From contig NZ_JAHBZY010000012.1 of NCBI RefSeq assembly GCF_019635155.1, positions 1 through 64,000 of the forward strand: a stretch of 64,000 bases of DNA. Reading direction: 5' to 3'. How positions within the stretch are numbered: the stretch's first letter is position 1; each line of letters begins with the position of its first letter. Of the stretch, positions 39,355 through 48,987 are shown one piece after another. Position numbers and translations under genes: made by a program. The notes beneath the pieces are model-generated. The model had not been told where the DNA came from. It worked only from the letters and a program-made list of their open reading frames with translations, and ran no database searches. This stretch comes from Nitrosomonas sp. Its GTDB lineage: Bacteria > Pseudomonadota > Gammaproteobacteria > Burkholderiales > Nitrosomonadaceae.

Positions 39355-40335
39355 TCAGCGGTTTTCCGCTTGCTTTCGCTGTAGATGCTGTGCAATTTTC
39401 TGGTCGAGTTCGACTAACCAGGTTTCCGGCATAATGGCGAGTATTTGCTGCCGAATTGATCGGGCGGCAAGAATTTCTTCAGCATCTTCGGATCGTTGTA
39501 TTGCCGTGGATAGCCACAAATATGCTTTGGCCAGGTGTTCTGCCGGGAGTCGGTTGGTTTCCGGATCGGGTTCTGCCGCGAAGAAATGTTTGCCCGCTTG
39601 AAAATAGGCTGGCACATAATGTAACGCAGCGGCCTGCTCAAACATTTGCCGGGTTTTTTCCGCCGTCTGTTCATTCGGCGGCTCTTGTTGCATGAGCATA
39701 CCTAAATAATAGAAGCCCTCAGGGACTTGTTTTTCCGCGGCGGCTGTAAACCAGCGATAAGCTTCCTGTTTATCCCGAATGGATGGATCGCCTTGCAGAT
39801 AAAACTTTCCCAGCCATAGCTGTGCCGGAATCGAACCTTGCTGTGCGGCGGGGCGGCAAAGTTCGAGTGCTTTTATAGGGTCTTTGGGAATGCCCTTACC
39901 GGTCATTAGCAGATTGCCGAGATGGCAGTAGGAATGAAAATGTCCTGCTTGCCCCGCTTTTTGGAACCAACTGGCTGCCGCGGTTGGATCGGCCGGGCGG
40001 TGCGTGCCTTCCTCATAGCAAATTCCGGTCAAATGTTGCGCAGCAGGAATGCCGCCTTGCGCGGCTTTTTCAAACCATTGGCAGGCAATCATCTTGTCGA
40101 TGGGCCGTCCCCAACCATTCTGATGAAAAAGACCCAGGGAAAATTGCGCCAGCGTATTTTGATCATTCCTGACGGCGCTATCATATCCGGCAAAGGCTTT
40201 TTCGTATTCCCCGGCTGCCAGCGCTACTTGCGCATCCTTGATAACCTGGTTGTTATTCGGTTGCGTATTTGCGCTGCCCGGGCTGCTTTCGGACAACAGT
40301 ACAGCAGATAAAAATATCAGTAACGCTCTTCTCAT
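39355..40335 (-). CDS. Sel1-repeat (TPR-like) periplasmic protein
   Basis: The 326-residue protein has a signal peptide (ALLIFLSAVLLSESSPGSA) and a chain of Sel1-type repeats: FSLGLFHQNGWGRPIDKMIA, AQHLTGICYEEGTHRPADPT, CHLGNLLMTGKGIPKDPIKA and LWLGKFYLQGDPSIRDKQEA among them. Sel1 repeats mediate protein-protein contacts in the envelope. It lies 114 bases upstream of the giant RTX gene, on the same strand, and could share its transcription. The exact partner is unknown. Confidence 0.85.
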   Translation of the reverse strand: MRRALLIFLSAVLLSESSPGSANTQPNNNQVIKDAQVALAAGEYEKAFAGYDSAVRNDQNTLAQFSLGLFHQNGWGRPIDKMIACQWFEKAAQGGIPAAQHLTGICYEEGTHRPADPTAAASWFQKAGQAGHFHSYCHLGNLLMTGKGIPKDPIKALELCRPAAQQGSIPAQLWLGKFYLQGDPSIRDKQEAYRWFTAAAEKQVPEGFYYLGMLMQQEPPNEQTAEKTRQMFEQAAALHYVPAYFQAGKHFFAAEPDPETNRLPAEHLAKAYLWLSTAIQRSEDAEEILAARSIRQQILAIMPETWLVELDQKIAQHLQRKQAENR

Positions 40336-40441
40336 CTTTGTTGATAGGAATCACGCGGAGTGACCGTCAATGATGCGTGTATTCACCGATTGCCCGTTAA
40401 TCCGGCGCTTCCGTATTTCATGTTTAAAATATCCCCGCAGT

Positions 40442-41167
40442 TTAAGGTCGTGACGGAAAGATGCCTTGCCATGCAATGATGCAGTTAACCGTGGTGTAGG
40501 GTTGCATGATTGAAAATGGCTGGGATCCTCCGGCATTACCCACCGTGACCGTGGTGGTTGTCGCGGTATTTACATTCACACCGTTGAGGGTTGTTTCGAT
40601 GGAAGCCGGGCTCATGCTGACATTGGGTGCAGCAGCGGAATACGCGCTGTTTAACCCTTTTGCATTGGCCAATGAATTGCCTTCCGCGGTTTTTTTATCG
40701 GCGTCACTATTGACCGCCTTTAGTGTCGACGTGGCGGTGGCGCCCGGTGCAACGGTAGAGGTCGATACCGATACGGCTGTCGCGGAGTGATTATGGACAG
40801 GCATATTATTAATGGTCAGGGTCATGTTTTCCGAGCCGCTGCTTTGTCCCATGGTGAAGACTGAACCGCCCGGATGTTGTCCTTGATGAACAGGTACTCT
40901 TCCGCGCATGTCAGGCAATTTGAAGTTAGTCACGCCATCTCCGCCGTATGTAGTGCCGATCAAGGAAAAGAGAGCGGCATACTGATTAACGGGTAGCGTT
41001 TGCCCGTTACATTGAAACCATCCTTCCGGTGCAAAATTAAATGCTACGTAGCTTATTTCCCCTATAAACGGATCCGCGCCGGCGGTGACACTGTCCGGTG
41101 CTGCAGTCCAGAGTGCCAGAGCAGCGGTAACCGATAAAATGTTCTGTGCTTTTTTTGTGCATCGCAT
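40442..41167 (-). CDS. Tail-collar-domain (microcystin-dependent-protein-like) secreted protein
   Basis: The 241-residue protein has a signal peptide ending near TAGADP and then a phage tail collar domain: FIGEISYVAFNFAPEGWFQC, NGQTLPVNQYAALFSLIGTT, YGGDGVTNFKLPDMRGRVPV. A Ser/Thr/Ala-rich region follows, and it ends SIMQPYTTVNCIIAWQGIFP. Such proteins occur in bacteria apart from phages, often in small arrays. No phage genes are nearby, so it is probably a chromosomal surface protein. Its role is unknown. It precedes the Sel1 gene on the same strand. Confidence 0.85.
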   Translation of the reverse strand: MRCTKKAQNILSVTAALALWTAAPDSVTAGADPFIGEISYVAFNFAPEGWFQCNGQTLPVNQYAALFSLIGTTYGGDGVTNFKLPDMRGRVPVHQGQHPGGSVFTMGQSSGSENMTLTINNMPVHNHSATAVSVSTSTVAPGATATSTLKAVNSDADKKTAEGNSLANAKGLNSAYSAAAPNVSMSPASIETTLNGVNVNTATTTTVTVGNAGGSQPFSIMQPYTTVNCIIAWQGIFPSRP

Positions 41168-41329
41168 AAATAATTTCCTTTGTACTCAAATGAAGTGATT
41201 GATTTTTCGTGTAGCCTTCCTTTACTGACTACTATCGTAGCAGTCCGCCCATCTATTCATAGCGTTGGAATAAGATGCTTTATGCCTTCTATTCATAAAT
41301 CCACGGTGTACTGATGGTAAGATGACAGA

Positions 41330-42559
41330 ATGATAAAACTGAGCGATGTGAAAAACTGGACGGGGTACTGGGAGCAGCTCAGGACGGCATTGCTCGAACC
41401 CAAAGTCGATCCGACGTTGCTGGAAGCTTCGCTGCGCGATGCGCGCGCGAAGATGCCGGTGCCGGTGATATGGTTGTTGGGTAAAACCCAATCGGGCAAG
41501 ACTTCGATCATTCGCGCATTGACCGGTAGCGAAACCGCCGAGATCGGCAACGGTTTTCAGCCGTGCACGCGCAGTTCACGGTTTTATGATTTTCCTGCGG
41601 AAACGCCCATTGTTAAATTTCTCGATACGCCGGGTTTGGGCGTGGTGTCGTACGATCCGGGCGACGATATGCAATATTGCGAAGCACAGGCGCATTTGCT
41701 GGTGGCGGTAATGAAGGTGGCGGATTTCGATCAAGCTGTGATATTCGACGTGCTGCATGCGATCCGTAAGCGTCAGCCGGAATGGCCGGTGTTGCTGGTG
41801 CAAACCGGTCTGCACGATCTTTATCCGGATGGTTGTGAACATCTGCAGCCATGGCCTTACGGTTCTGAACCGCTGCCGGAAACGATACCGCTGGATTTGC
41901 GCCGTGCGATCCAGGCGCAACGCGCAATCTTGAAGCCGCTGCCGGGTTTCGGCACCGTGAACTGGGTGGCGGTCGATCTGACCTTGCCAGAGGATGGTTT
42001 CGAGCCGCCGGATTACGGTTTGGAAGCCTTATGGCAAGCGATCGAGTCGATGACATCGCTCGGTTTGCAGCACCAATTGGGCGGTGATCAGGATGTGCAG
42101 GATTTATACGCGCGTACCGCGCATTCGCATATCGTCGGTTTTGCATTGGCGGCGGCTGGCCTGGGTGCTTTGCCGGTGGTCGATTTGGTCGCGGTATCAG
42201 CGGTGCAGGCGAAATTATTGCATAGCCTGGCTTCGCTCTATGGGCAGCGCTGGGATCGCAGCACGGTTACCGAGTTTCTCGGTCTGGCGGGCGCCGGGAT
42301 CGCTTCCGGTTATGTGGCGCGATGGCTCAGCCGGGCGGTGATCAAGGTGATTCCATTTTGGGGGCAAACGGCAGGCGCGGTGTGGGGCGCGAGCTCCAGC
42401 GGTGCGACCACCTATGCATTGGGTAAAATCGCGATTTATTTTTTCGAGCGGCGTAAAGATGGCTTGAACGTCGATGCCGATACCTTGCGCCATATTTATG
42501 CCGAGGAACTGAAACGTGGCGCTGCCGTGCTGAAAAGCCGGTTACGGGAACAAGTCTAG
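41330..42559 (+). CDS. GTPase with C-terminal membrane-associated DUF697-like domain
   Basis: The 409-residue protein has a P-loop (LLGKTQSGKTSIIRAL), a switch region and G3 motif (FLDTPGLGVVS). The base-recognition motif is non-canonical (QTGLHDLYP region). The C-terminal half (HIVGFALAAAGLGALPVVDL and IPFWGQTAGAVWGASSSGAT) is a hydrophobic helical DUF697-like domain that should associate with the inner membrane. Its stop touches the ATG of a second GTPase, so both are co-translated. Relatives such as YcjF/YcjX-linked proteins act in envelope stress, but the function here is unknown. Confidence 0.8.
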   Translation: MIKLSDVKNWTGYWEQLRTALLEPKVDPTLLEASLRDARAKMPVPVIWLLGKTQSGKTSIIRALTGSETAEIGNGFQPCTRSSRFYDFPAETPIVKFLDTPGLGVVSYDPGDDMQYCEAQAHLLVAVMKVADFDQAVIFDVLHAIRKRQPEWPVLLVQTGLHDLYPDGCEHLQPWPYGSEPLPETIPLDLRRAIQAQRAILKPLPGFGTVNWVAVDLTLPEDGFEPPDYGLEALWQAIESMTSLGLQHQLGGDQDVQDLYARTAHSHIVGFALAAAGLGALPVVDLVAVSAVQAKLLHSLASLYGQRWDRSTVTEFLGLAGAGIASGYVARWLSRAVIKVIPFWGQTAGAVWGASSSGATTYALGKIAIYFFERRKDGLNVDADTLRHIYAEELKRGAAVLKSRLREQV

Positions 42560-44125
42560 ATGAAGCCGGCGCTCGCGCGAATCAATGCATTATGGTTGCT
42601 GGTATTCGTTTTGATGCTGTTGCCGGTGCTGGTTTTATTCGGTTTTGGCTTTTTCTGGTTGTGGCAAAGCGGCAACCTGCAATATTGGCTGATTGCCTTG
42701 GTACTATGCGGTGGTTTGGGCTATGGCTTACAGCAGTGGTTGGTGCGGCAACAGCGGCAACTGCTGAACGCACCCGTGACGGAGCCGAATCCGCAGTGGC
42801 CGCCGAGTGCGGATGCGGTATGGCAGCGGGTGGAGGCGCTCGCCGAGACTTGTGATCCGCAGGATTGGCCACTCGAAGACGGTACTTGGATGCTGGCATT
42901 GGGACAGAAGACTTTGGAGACGGTCGCGCATTGCTATCACCCGGATGTCGAAAAACCGCTGTTGGAACTGACGTTCCCGCATACCTTATTGATCATCGAG
43001 CGCGCGAGCCGTGATCTGCGCCGCGATTTCGCCGAGAAAATACCGTTCAGCACGCGCCTGACCATCGGTGATTTTTTCCGGATTCAACGCTGGAAGGCGA
43101 AAGCGGAGCGAATTGTCGACATCTATCGCGCCGGCAGTATGCTCATCAATCCGCTCAATGCGTTGCTGGGTGAGGCGTGGCGGCATATGCGCGAGCGCAG
43201 TTTCGATCAAGCCAGGGATGAGCTGCATCGCTGGCTATTGCGGGCATATGTGTGCAAGGTCGGTTATTACGCAGTCGATTTGTATAGCGGCCGCTTGACG
43301 TTGACGGATGAAGCATTGATGGAATCGACCACGCCGGAATCCAAAACGGATTTGGAACAGGCTCAAGAAGCGGCTCAGGAAACGGCCGCAGCGGCGGCGG
43401 AACCGTTGCGGATTTTGGTGCTCGGCAGAACGAATGCGGGCAAATCGAGCCTGATCAACGCGTTGTTTGGCAATCTAGCAGCCACTACCGAGCAATTACC
43501 GGACGGCAAGCAGACCTTTAAACCGTCTGTGCTGACGCGCGAGGGATTCACCCAGGCTCTGATTTTCGATAGTCCGGGATGCGATAGCGCCGGATTCGAT
43601 CAGGCGAAAATGCTGGCGGCTGCAAAGAACGCCGACTTGATCTTATGGGTCAGCGCGGCCAATCGTCCGGACCGGCAGAGCGAACGCGAGTGTCTGGATC
43701 AATTGCGATCCGCGCAAGCGGCGTGGACCGACCGGCATTCACCGCCACTGCTGGTTGCCGCCAGTTTTATCGACCGCTTGCGTCCGGTGAATGAATGGCA
43801 GCCGCCGTATGATTTGACGCAACCGGAAAATACTAAGGCATTGAATATCAAAGCGGCAGTGCAGGCGATCGCCGGTGATCTGGCAGTGCCGGTTGAAAAG
43901 GTGATCCCGGTCTGTTTATTGAAAGGTAAAGTTTATAATGTCGACGACACCTTGTGGGCGGCGATCCTGAATCATCAGAATGAAGCCCTGCGGGTGCGCA
44001 TGATGCGTTGCATGGATGCCAGGAAACGCGCCGAGGACTGGGAACTGCTGCGGCGGCAGATGCTGGATGCCGGCCGGTTTTTGCGCAATTTACCGGAGAT
44101 ATTGGGGAAGCATACCGGACTGTAA
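42560..44125 (+). CDS. Membrane-anchored GTPase
   Basis: The 521-residue protein starts immediately after the preceding stop. Two N-terminal transmembrane helices (about 8-65; LLVFVLMLLPVLVLFGFGFF and YWLIALVLCGGLGYGLQQWL) precede a helical region. A GTPase domain follows from about 285: GRTNAGKSSLINALFG, DSPGCDSAG for G3, LILWVSAANRPDRQS, and a SFIDRL stretch in the G4 position. It resembles the dynamin-like/HSR1 GTPases paired with DUF697 proteins. The two GTPases probably work as one membrane complex; their job is unknown. Confidence 0.8.
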   Translation: MKPALARINALWLLVFVLMLLPVLVLFGFGFFWLWQSGNLQYWLIALVLCGGLGYGLQQWLVRQQRQLLNAPVTEPNPQWPPSADAVWQRVEALAETCDPQDWPLEDGTWMLALGQKTLETVAHCYHPDVEKPLLELTFPHTLLIIERASRDLRRDFAEKIPFSTRLTIGDFFRIQRWKAKAERIVDIYRAGSMLINPLNALLGEAWRHMRERSFDQARDELHRWLLRAYVCKVGYYAVDLYSGRLTLTDEALMESTTPESKTDLEQAQEAAQETAAAAAEPLRILVLGRTNAGKSSLINALFGNLAATTEQLPDGKQTFKPSVLTREGFTQALIFDSPGCDSAGFDQAKMLAAAKNADLILWVSAANRPDRQSERECLDQLRSAQAAWTDRHSPPLLVAASFIDRLRPVNEWQPPYDLTQPENTKALNIKAAVQAIAGDLAVPVEKVIPVCLLKGKVYNVDDTLWAAILNHQNEALRVRMMRCMDARKRAEDWELLRRQMLDAGRFLRNLPEILGKHTGL

Positions 44126-44145
44126 AACAGTTCAACAATAATTGA

Positions 44146-44907
44146 ATGAAACGGATCGTTATCTTTTTTTCTATACTACTGGCATTAGGATTAGTGCTGA
44201 TTGCCGCGACGCCGCATCAAGCGCAGGCGCAATATTGGTGGAATGCCAGCCGCGAACCGGCCGGCATTGCGCCGGATCCGGCCACAACGCCGGAAGCGAT
44301 CATACAGGTTTACGGCGCGCGTGCATTTAGCTGGCGCGGCTATTTTGGGATTCATACCTGGATTGCGGTGAAACCCACTGCAGCGCCGTCGTACACGATT
44401 TATGAAGTCATCGGCTGGATGCAACGCCGCAAATTGCCGGTTCTGGTGATTTATGACAACGTACCGGACCGCCGCTGGTACGGCAATATACCGGAAATAT
44501 TGTTGGAGAAGCGGGGTGAAGGGGTGGATGCGTTGATTGCGAAAATTGACGAAGCCGCGCGTCACTATCCTTATGCAAAGAATTATACGATCTGGCCGGG
44601 GCCGAACTCCAATACCTTTACCGCCTGGGTTTCCCGCGCGGTGCCGGAATTACGGTTGGATTTGCCGCCGACGGCGATCGGCAAAGATTACCTCGGCTAC
44701 CGGATTTTCGGGCAAGCGCCCAGCGGCAGCGGTTTCCAAATTTCCTTATTTGGTTTGATGGGGATATTGATCAGTGAAGTCGAAGGTATCGAGTTTAATT
44801 TTCTTGGTCTGTCTTTCGGCGTCGACTGGGATCCGTTGGCAGTGAAGTTGCCGCTGATCGGGCGCAAGAATTTCAATACCTGGTTTCAGCCGGTAACGGA
44901 TAATTGA
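44146..44907 (+). CDS. DUF3750 family protein
   Basis: The 253-residue protein has an N-terminal signal or anchor helix (IVIFFSILLALGLVLIA) and the DUF3750 features RAFSWRGYFGIHTWIAVKP, YTIYEVIGW, and YPYAKNYTIWPGPNSNTFTA. The HTWIA...SNTF arrangement resembles thiol/NlpC-like folds, but I cannot assign an enzymatic role. It follows the GTPase pair by 20 bases and may belong to that operon. Its stop codon lies inside the Fur-box-like sequence that precedes the iron transporter. Confidence 0.75.
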   Translation: MKRIVIFFSILLALGLVLIAATPHQAQAQYWWNASREPAGIAPDPATTPEAIIQVYGARAFSWRGYFGIHTWIAVKPTAAPSYTIYEVIGWMQRRKLPVLVIYDNVPDRRWYGNIPEILLEKRGEGVDALIAKIDEAARHYPYAKNYTIWPGPNSNTFTAWVSRAVPELRLDLPPTAIGKDYLGYRIFGQAPSGSGFQISLFGLMGILISEVEGIEFNFLGLSFGVDWDPLAVKLPLIGRKNFNTWFQPVTDN

Positions 44908-44919
44908 TAATTATTCTTA
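44899..44919 (+). promoter_or_regulatory. Fur box upstream of the ferric iron transporter
   Basis: GATAATTGATAATTATTCT is close to the 19-bp Fur consensus of GATAAT hexamers. It lies about 70-85 bases before the fbpA start and overlaps the end of the DUF3750 gene. It predicts iron-dependent repression of fbpABC. Confidence 0.65.
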
Positions 44920-44984
44920 TTCGTACTATAGTACCGTTCGTAGGTTAATCCGGTATCTCAACATTTTTTGCTTGGAAGCTTCTC

Positions 44985-45998
44985 ATGTCCCGTTCTATTA
45001 AATGCCGTTTCTTGGCTGCGTTTTTTTCTCTGTTTACACTCGTTGCTATTCATTCGGCTCATGCGGAGGAAGTGGTCGTTTATTCCGCGCGTATCGAGCA
45101 GTTGATTAAACCGATGTTCGATGCTTTTACCAAGGAAACCGGCATTAAAGTCAAATATACGACTGATAATGAAGGCGCATTGCTGGCTCGGCTCGAAGCT
45201 GAGGGGAAAAATACGCCGGCTGATATGTTGATTACCGCCGATGCCGGTAATCTTTGGGCGGCAGCGCAGGCGGGACTGTTGAAACCGGTTAAATCGGATG
45301 TGCTGGAGAGCAATATTCCGGCGCATTTGCGTGATCCCGCTAACGAATGGTTCGGCTTGTCGATCCGGGCGCGGACTTTGATTTATAACACCAAGAAAGT
45401 GAAACCTGAGGAGTTATCGACTTACGAAGATTTGGCGAATCCGAAATGGCGCAAGCGCTTATGTTTGCGCACGTCTAAAAAAGTCTATAACCAATCGCTG
45501 GTTGCGATGATGATTGCCGAACACGGCGAAGCCAAGACTGAAGAAATTGTAAAAGGCTGGGTGGCGAATCTGGCAACCGATCCTTTATCCGACGACACGC
45601 GCGCTTTGGAATTCGTGGCCGCCGGTAAATGCGATGTCACGATCGTCAATACCTATTACTTTGGCCGGTTGATGAGTAAGGATCCCAAGTTACCGCTGGC
45701 GGTTTTCTGGCCTAATCAGAATAACGGTGGTGTGCATGTCAACATTTCCGGTGCCGGTGTGACGCGTTACGGCCGTAACGAAGCTGCTGCGATTAAGCTG
45801 CTGGAATTTTTATCGTCGGACAAAGCGCAAAATCTTTTTGCTGATGTGAACATGGAATATCCGGTCAATCCAAGGATTGCAGCGGATCCGTTTGTTGCAT
45901 CATGGGGCGAATTTAAGCAGAATCCGATGAATCTGGCGAAAGCGGGTGAATTGCAAACAACTGCCGTAAAACTGATGGATCGCGCAGGTTATCGCTAA
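44985..45998 (+). CDS. fbpA: Ferric iron ABC transporter substrate-binding protein
   Basis: The 337-residue protein has a signal peptide (FLAAFFSLFTLVAIHSAHA) and the FutA/FbpA solute-binding fold: VVVYSARIEQLIKPMFDAFT, LLARLEAEGKNTPADMLITA, and IVNTYYFGRL with the paired tyrosines that hold Fe(III) in the family. It captures ferric iron in the periplasm and delivers it to the permease encoded next. A Fur box precedes it. Confidence 0.9.
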   Translation: MSRSIKCRFLAAFFSLFTLVAIHSAHAEEVVVYSARIEQLIKPMFDAFTKETGIKVKYTTDNEGALLARLEAEGKNTPADMLITADAGNLWAAAQAGLLKPVKSDVLESNIPAHLRDPANEWFGLSIRARTLIYNTKKVKPEELSTYEDLANPKWRKRLCLRTSKKVYNQSLVAMMIAEHGEAKTEEIVKGWVANLATDPLSDDTRALEFVAAGKCDVTIVNTYYFGRLMSKDPKLPLAVFWPNQNNGGVHVNISGAGVTRYGRNEAAAIKLLEFLSSDKAQNLFADVNMEYPVNPRIAADPFVASWGEFKQNPMNLAKAGELQTTAVKLMDRAGYR

Positions 45999-46036
45999 AC
46001 AATCGGCAATTCACCGCGTTATCAGCCAGTTGTAGC

Positions 46037-47701
46037 GTGTTCAATCATAATGTTTTTTCCGGTGAGAAGCTGGCCGCACTGTCTCCTCGCTATCGTTTTT
46101 TAACTTTTTGGCGCTTGGTGCCTTTTATTGCAGCCGCGTTGGTTTTGGCGCCGGTTGCTGTGGTTGTGTCGTCATTGCTGGCGCCTGCCGGTGATATCTG
46201 GCGGCATCTGCTTGAAACCACGCTACCCGATTTACTGGTCAACACCTTTTGGCTCGCCGCAGGTGTGATCAGCGGTACCGCGGTGATTGGTATCGGTTTG
46301 GCTTGGTTTATTTCGGTTTATGAATTTCCCGGGCGGCGATTCTTCGCTTGGGCATTGTTGTTACCAATGGCAATGCCGGCCTACGTGACAGCCTTCGTCG
46401 CATTGGGTTTGTTTGATTTTACCGGGCCGGTGCAAACGGCGTTGCGCGCATGGTTGGATTCGGATTTGTCGTGGTTTCCGGATATCCGCGGTAGAGCGGG
46501 TGTGATCCTGGTGATGACATTGGCTTTTTATCCCTATGTCTATTTGCTGGCAAAAAATGCTTTTTTAAGTCAGGGCAAGCGTTCGTTGGAAGTCGCGCAA
46601 TCTCTGGGTTTAAACAAAATACAAGGCTTTTTCAAAGTGGCGTTGCCGATGGCGCGCCCTTGGATAGCCGGTGGTTTGATGCTGGTGTTAATGGAAACAC
46701 TGGCGGATTTTGGCACGGTGGCGGTGTTTAATTACAATACTTTCACCACGGCTATTTACAAAGCATGGTTTAGCATGTTTTCCTTGCAAGCAGCTTCGCA
46801 ACTTGCTTCTCTGTTGATTATTATCGTCTTTGTGGTGATTGTGCTGGAGCAGCAATTTCGTTCACGCATGCGTTATGCAGAATCCAAACGAAGCGCGCGC
46901 GGGCAACGCATCACGCTCAGCGGATGGCGCGGAGGATTGGTGAGTGGGTTTATGTTCAGCGTGCTGTTCTTGGCTTTTTTGTTACCAGTCTTGCAGTTAA
47001 GCTATTGGGCGGTCGATTCGTTGACGCATGATTATGATTTTTCCCGCTATCTGGATTTTCTGTGGCGCTCGCTGTCGTTGTCCGGCATGGCGGCATTGTT
47101 GATTTGTACACTGGTGACTGCCATGGTCTACGCGGCGCGGCGCTATCCGAACGCTGCGACAAGAAATGCCGTGCGCGTTGCTACCATCGGCTATGCATTA
47201 CCCGGTGCGGTTCTGGCGATCGGTGTTTATCTGCCGCTAACCTGGCTGGATGCGCAATTGAGTGAATTGGCGTTGAACTGGTTTCAGATCGATACCGGTC
47301 AGATTTTACAGGGCACGCTGATCGCCATGCTGGTAGCCTATATCATCCGCTTCATGGCGGTCAGTCACTATCCGATAGATAGCGCGATGCAGCGGATAAC
47401 ACCGAGCATTGATGAAGCGGCGATGAGTCTGAGCGTGCACGGTTGGGCTATGATCAAGAAAGTACACGTGCCGATCTTGAAACCGGGTATTTTTACCGCG
47501 GCTGCTCTGGTGTTTGTCGATGTCATGAAAGAGATGCCGATCACGCTGATGACCCGGCCGTTCGGGTGGGATACGCTGGCGGTCCGTATTTACGAAATGA
47601 CATCCGAAGGCCAGTGGGAGCAAGCGGCTTTTCCGGCTGTTACTTTGGTATTGGCGGGTTTAATACCGATTTTCTTATTGATGCGCCAAACTGAAAAGTA
47701 A
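46037..47701 (+). CDS. fbpB: Ferric iron ABC transporter permease (two fused permease halves)
   Basis: The 554-residue membrane protein starts with GTG and has two homologous binding-protein-dependent permease halves with about 12 helices. The EAA loops contain SLEVAQSLGLNKIQGFFKV (first half) and IDEAAMSLSVHGWAMIKKVH (second half). It conducts Fe(III) across the inner membrane, powered by FbpC. It lies 38 bases after fbpA and 4 bases before fbpC. Confidence 0.9.
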   Translation: MFNHNVFSGEKLAALSPRYRFLTFWRLVPFIAAALVLAPVAVVVSSLLAPAGDIWRHLLETTLPDLLVNTFWLAAGVISGTAVIGIGLAWFISVYEFPGRRFFAWALLLPMAMPAYVTAFVALGLFDFTGPVQTALRAWLDSDLSWFPDIRGRAGVILVMTLAFYPYVYLLAKNAFLSQGKRSLEVAQSLGLNKIQGFFKVALPMARPWIAGGLMLVLMETLADFGTVAVFNYNTFTTAIYKAWFSMFSLQAASQLASLLIIIVFVVIVLEQQFRSRMRYAESKRSARGQRITLSGWRGGLVSGFMFSVLFLAFLLPVLQLSYWAVDSLTHDYDFSRYLDFLWRSLSLSGMAALLICTLVTAMVYAARRYPNAATRNAVRVATIGYALPGAVLAIGVYLPLTWLDAQLSELALNWFQIDTGQILQGTLIAMLVAYIIRFMAVSHYPIDSAMQRITPSIDEAAMSLSVHGWAMIKKVHVPILKPGIFTAAALVFVDVMKEMPITLMTRPFGWDTLAVRIYEMTSEGQWEQAAFPAVTLVLAGLIPIFLLMRQTEK

Positions 47702-47705
47702 TCGT

Positions 47706-48761
47706 ATGGGTAACGTTCTGTTGCAGTTGAATCATGTGCACCAGGCCTATGGGTCGCAGGCTGTGATTCAGGATTTGTCGCTGACCTTGCAACAGGGGCA
47801 AATCGGTTGCCTGCTGGGTCCGAGCGGGTGCGGAAAAACCACGGCGTTGCGCTGTATTGCCGGATTTGAACCGGTTTCTGATGGCGAGATTTTGCTGAAT
47901 GGCGTGTGTGTCAGTAATCCGAAAGTCTTAGTGCCGCCGGAACGCAGGCGAATCGGCATGGTTTTTCAAGATTATGCGTTGTTTCCGCATCTCGATGTCG
48001 CGGCAAATATCGGTTTTGGCCTGCATCAGTTAACCAAAAACGAACGCGAACAGCGTGTTGAAGAGTTGCTGCATGTTGTTCATCTCGCCACGGTCGCGAA
48101 AAAATATCCTCATGAGCTATCGGGTGGCCAGCAACAACGCGTGGCGCTGGCGCGAGCGTTAGCGCCCAAGCCGGAGTTATTGCTACTGGACGAGCCTTTT
48201 TCCAATCTGGATGTCAGCTTGCGTGAACGCCTGAGCATGGAAGTTCGTGAAATTCTGAAGCATCAGAAGATAACCGCAATTTTGGTAACGCATGACCAAG
48301 CCGAAGCGTTTGCGATCGCGGATGAGATCGGCGTGATGAGCCACGGCGCAATGCAACAATGGGATACGGCTTTTAATTTATACCACCGTCCGGCCAATCG
48401 GTTTGTCGCTGATTTTATTGGTCAAGGAGCCTTTATTACCGGCAAGGTGCGGAATTCACGGCAAATTGAAATCGAACTCGGGGTGATTGACGGTGAAATT
48501 CCGTTCCGCTGCGCAGCGGGTGATATCGTCGAGGTCTTGTTAAGACCGGATGATATTATCCACGATGATGCCAGTCCGTTACAGGCAATCATTATCAGCA
48601 AGACATTCCGAGGTGCGGAGATTTTGTATACCTTACGTCTTGCCGGAGGCGCATGGATTCTGGCGTTGGTTCCCAGTCATCATAATCATCAAGTTGGTGA
48701 GAAAATCGGTATCAGACTTGAAACGCATCATCTGGTGGTTTTTCCGCAGCCGATATTGTGA
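47706..48761 (+). CDS. fbpC: Ferric iron ABC transporter ATP-binding protein
   Basis: The 351-residue ATPase has Walker A (LLGPSGCGKTTALRCIAGFE), the Q-loop FQDYALFPHL, the signature LSGGQQQRVALARAL, Walker B LLLLDEPFSNLD and the H-loop VTHDQAEA, then a C-terminal TOBE domain. It energises FbpB. With fbpA and fbpB it forms a complete iron uptake operon. Confidence 0.92.
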   Translation: MGNVLLQLNHVHQAYGSQAVIQDLSLTLQQGQIGCLLGPSGCGKTTALRCIAGFEPVSDGEILLNGVCVSNPKVLVPPERRRIGMVFQDYALFPHLDVAANIGFGLHQLTKNEREQRVEELLHVVHLATVAKKYPHELSGGQQQRVALARALAPKPELLLLDEPFSNLDVSLRERLSMEVREILKHQKITAILVTHDQAEAFAIADEIGVMSHGAMQQWDTAFNLYHRPANRFVADFIGQGAFITGKVRNSRQIEIELGVIDGEIPFRCAAGDIVEVLLRPDDIIHDDASPLQAIIISKTFRGAEILYTLRLAGGAWILALVPSHHNHQVGEKIGIRLETHHLVVFPQPIL

Positions 48762-48987
48762 TTATCAGTCGGTTTCGTCAGAAATATCGACAATTTTGGC
48801 ATATTTGATCACCAGATTGAATTTTTAAGGGGAATCGCTTCCCTTTTTGCAAATTTTTCTATAGCATTGCCAATTCGTGTTAATACCTTTCTTTTATAGC
48901 TTTTTTCCAAGCAATCAAGTAAACCCATCTCAGCGATAATGGCTGAGTTAGCTATTCCTGAAACTAATAATTTAAAAGAGGATTTTT

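Noticed and set aside
40442-41167. Prophage tail gene
   Set aside because: The tail-collar protein has a signal peptide and no phage neighbours; such proteins are common as stand-alone chromosomal genes.
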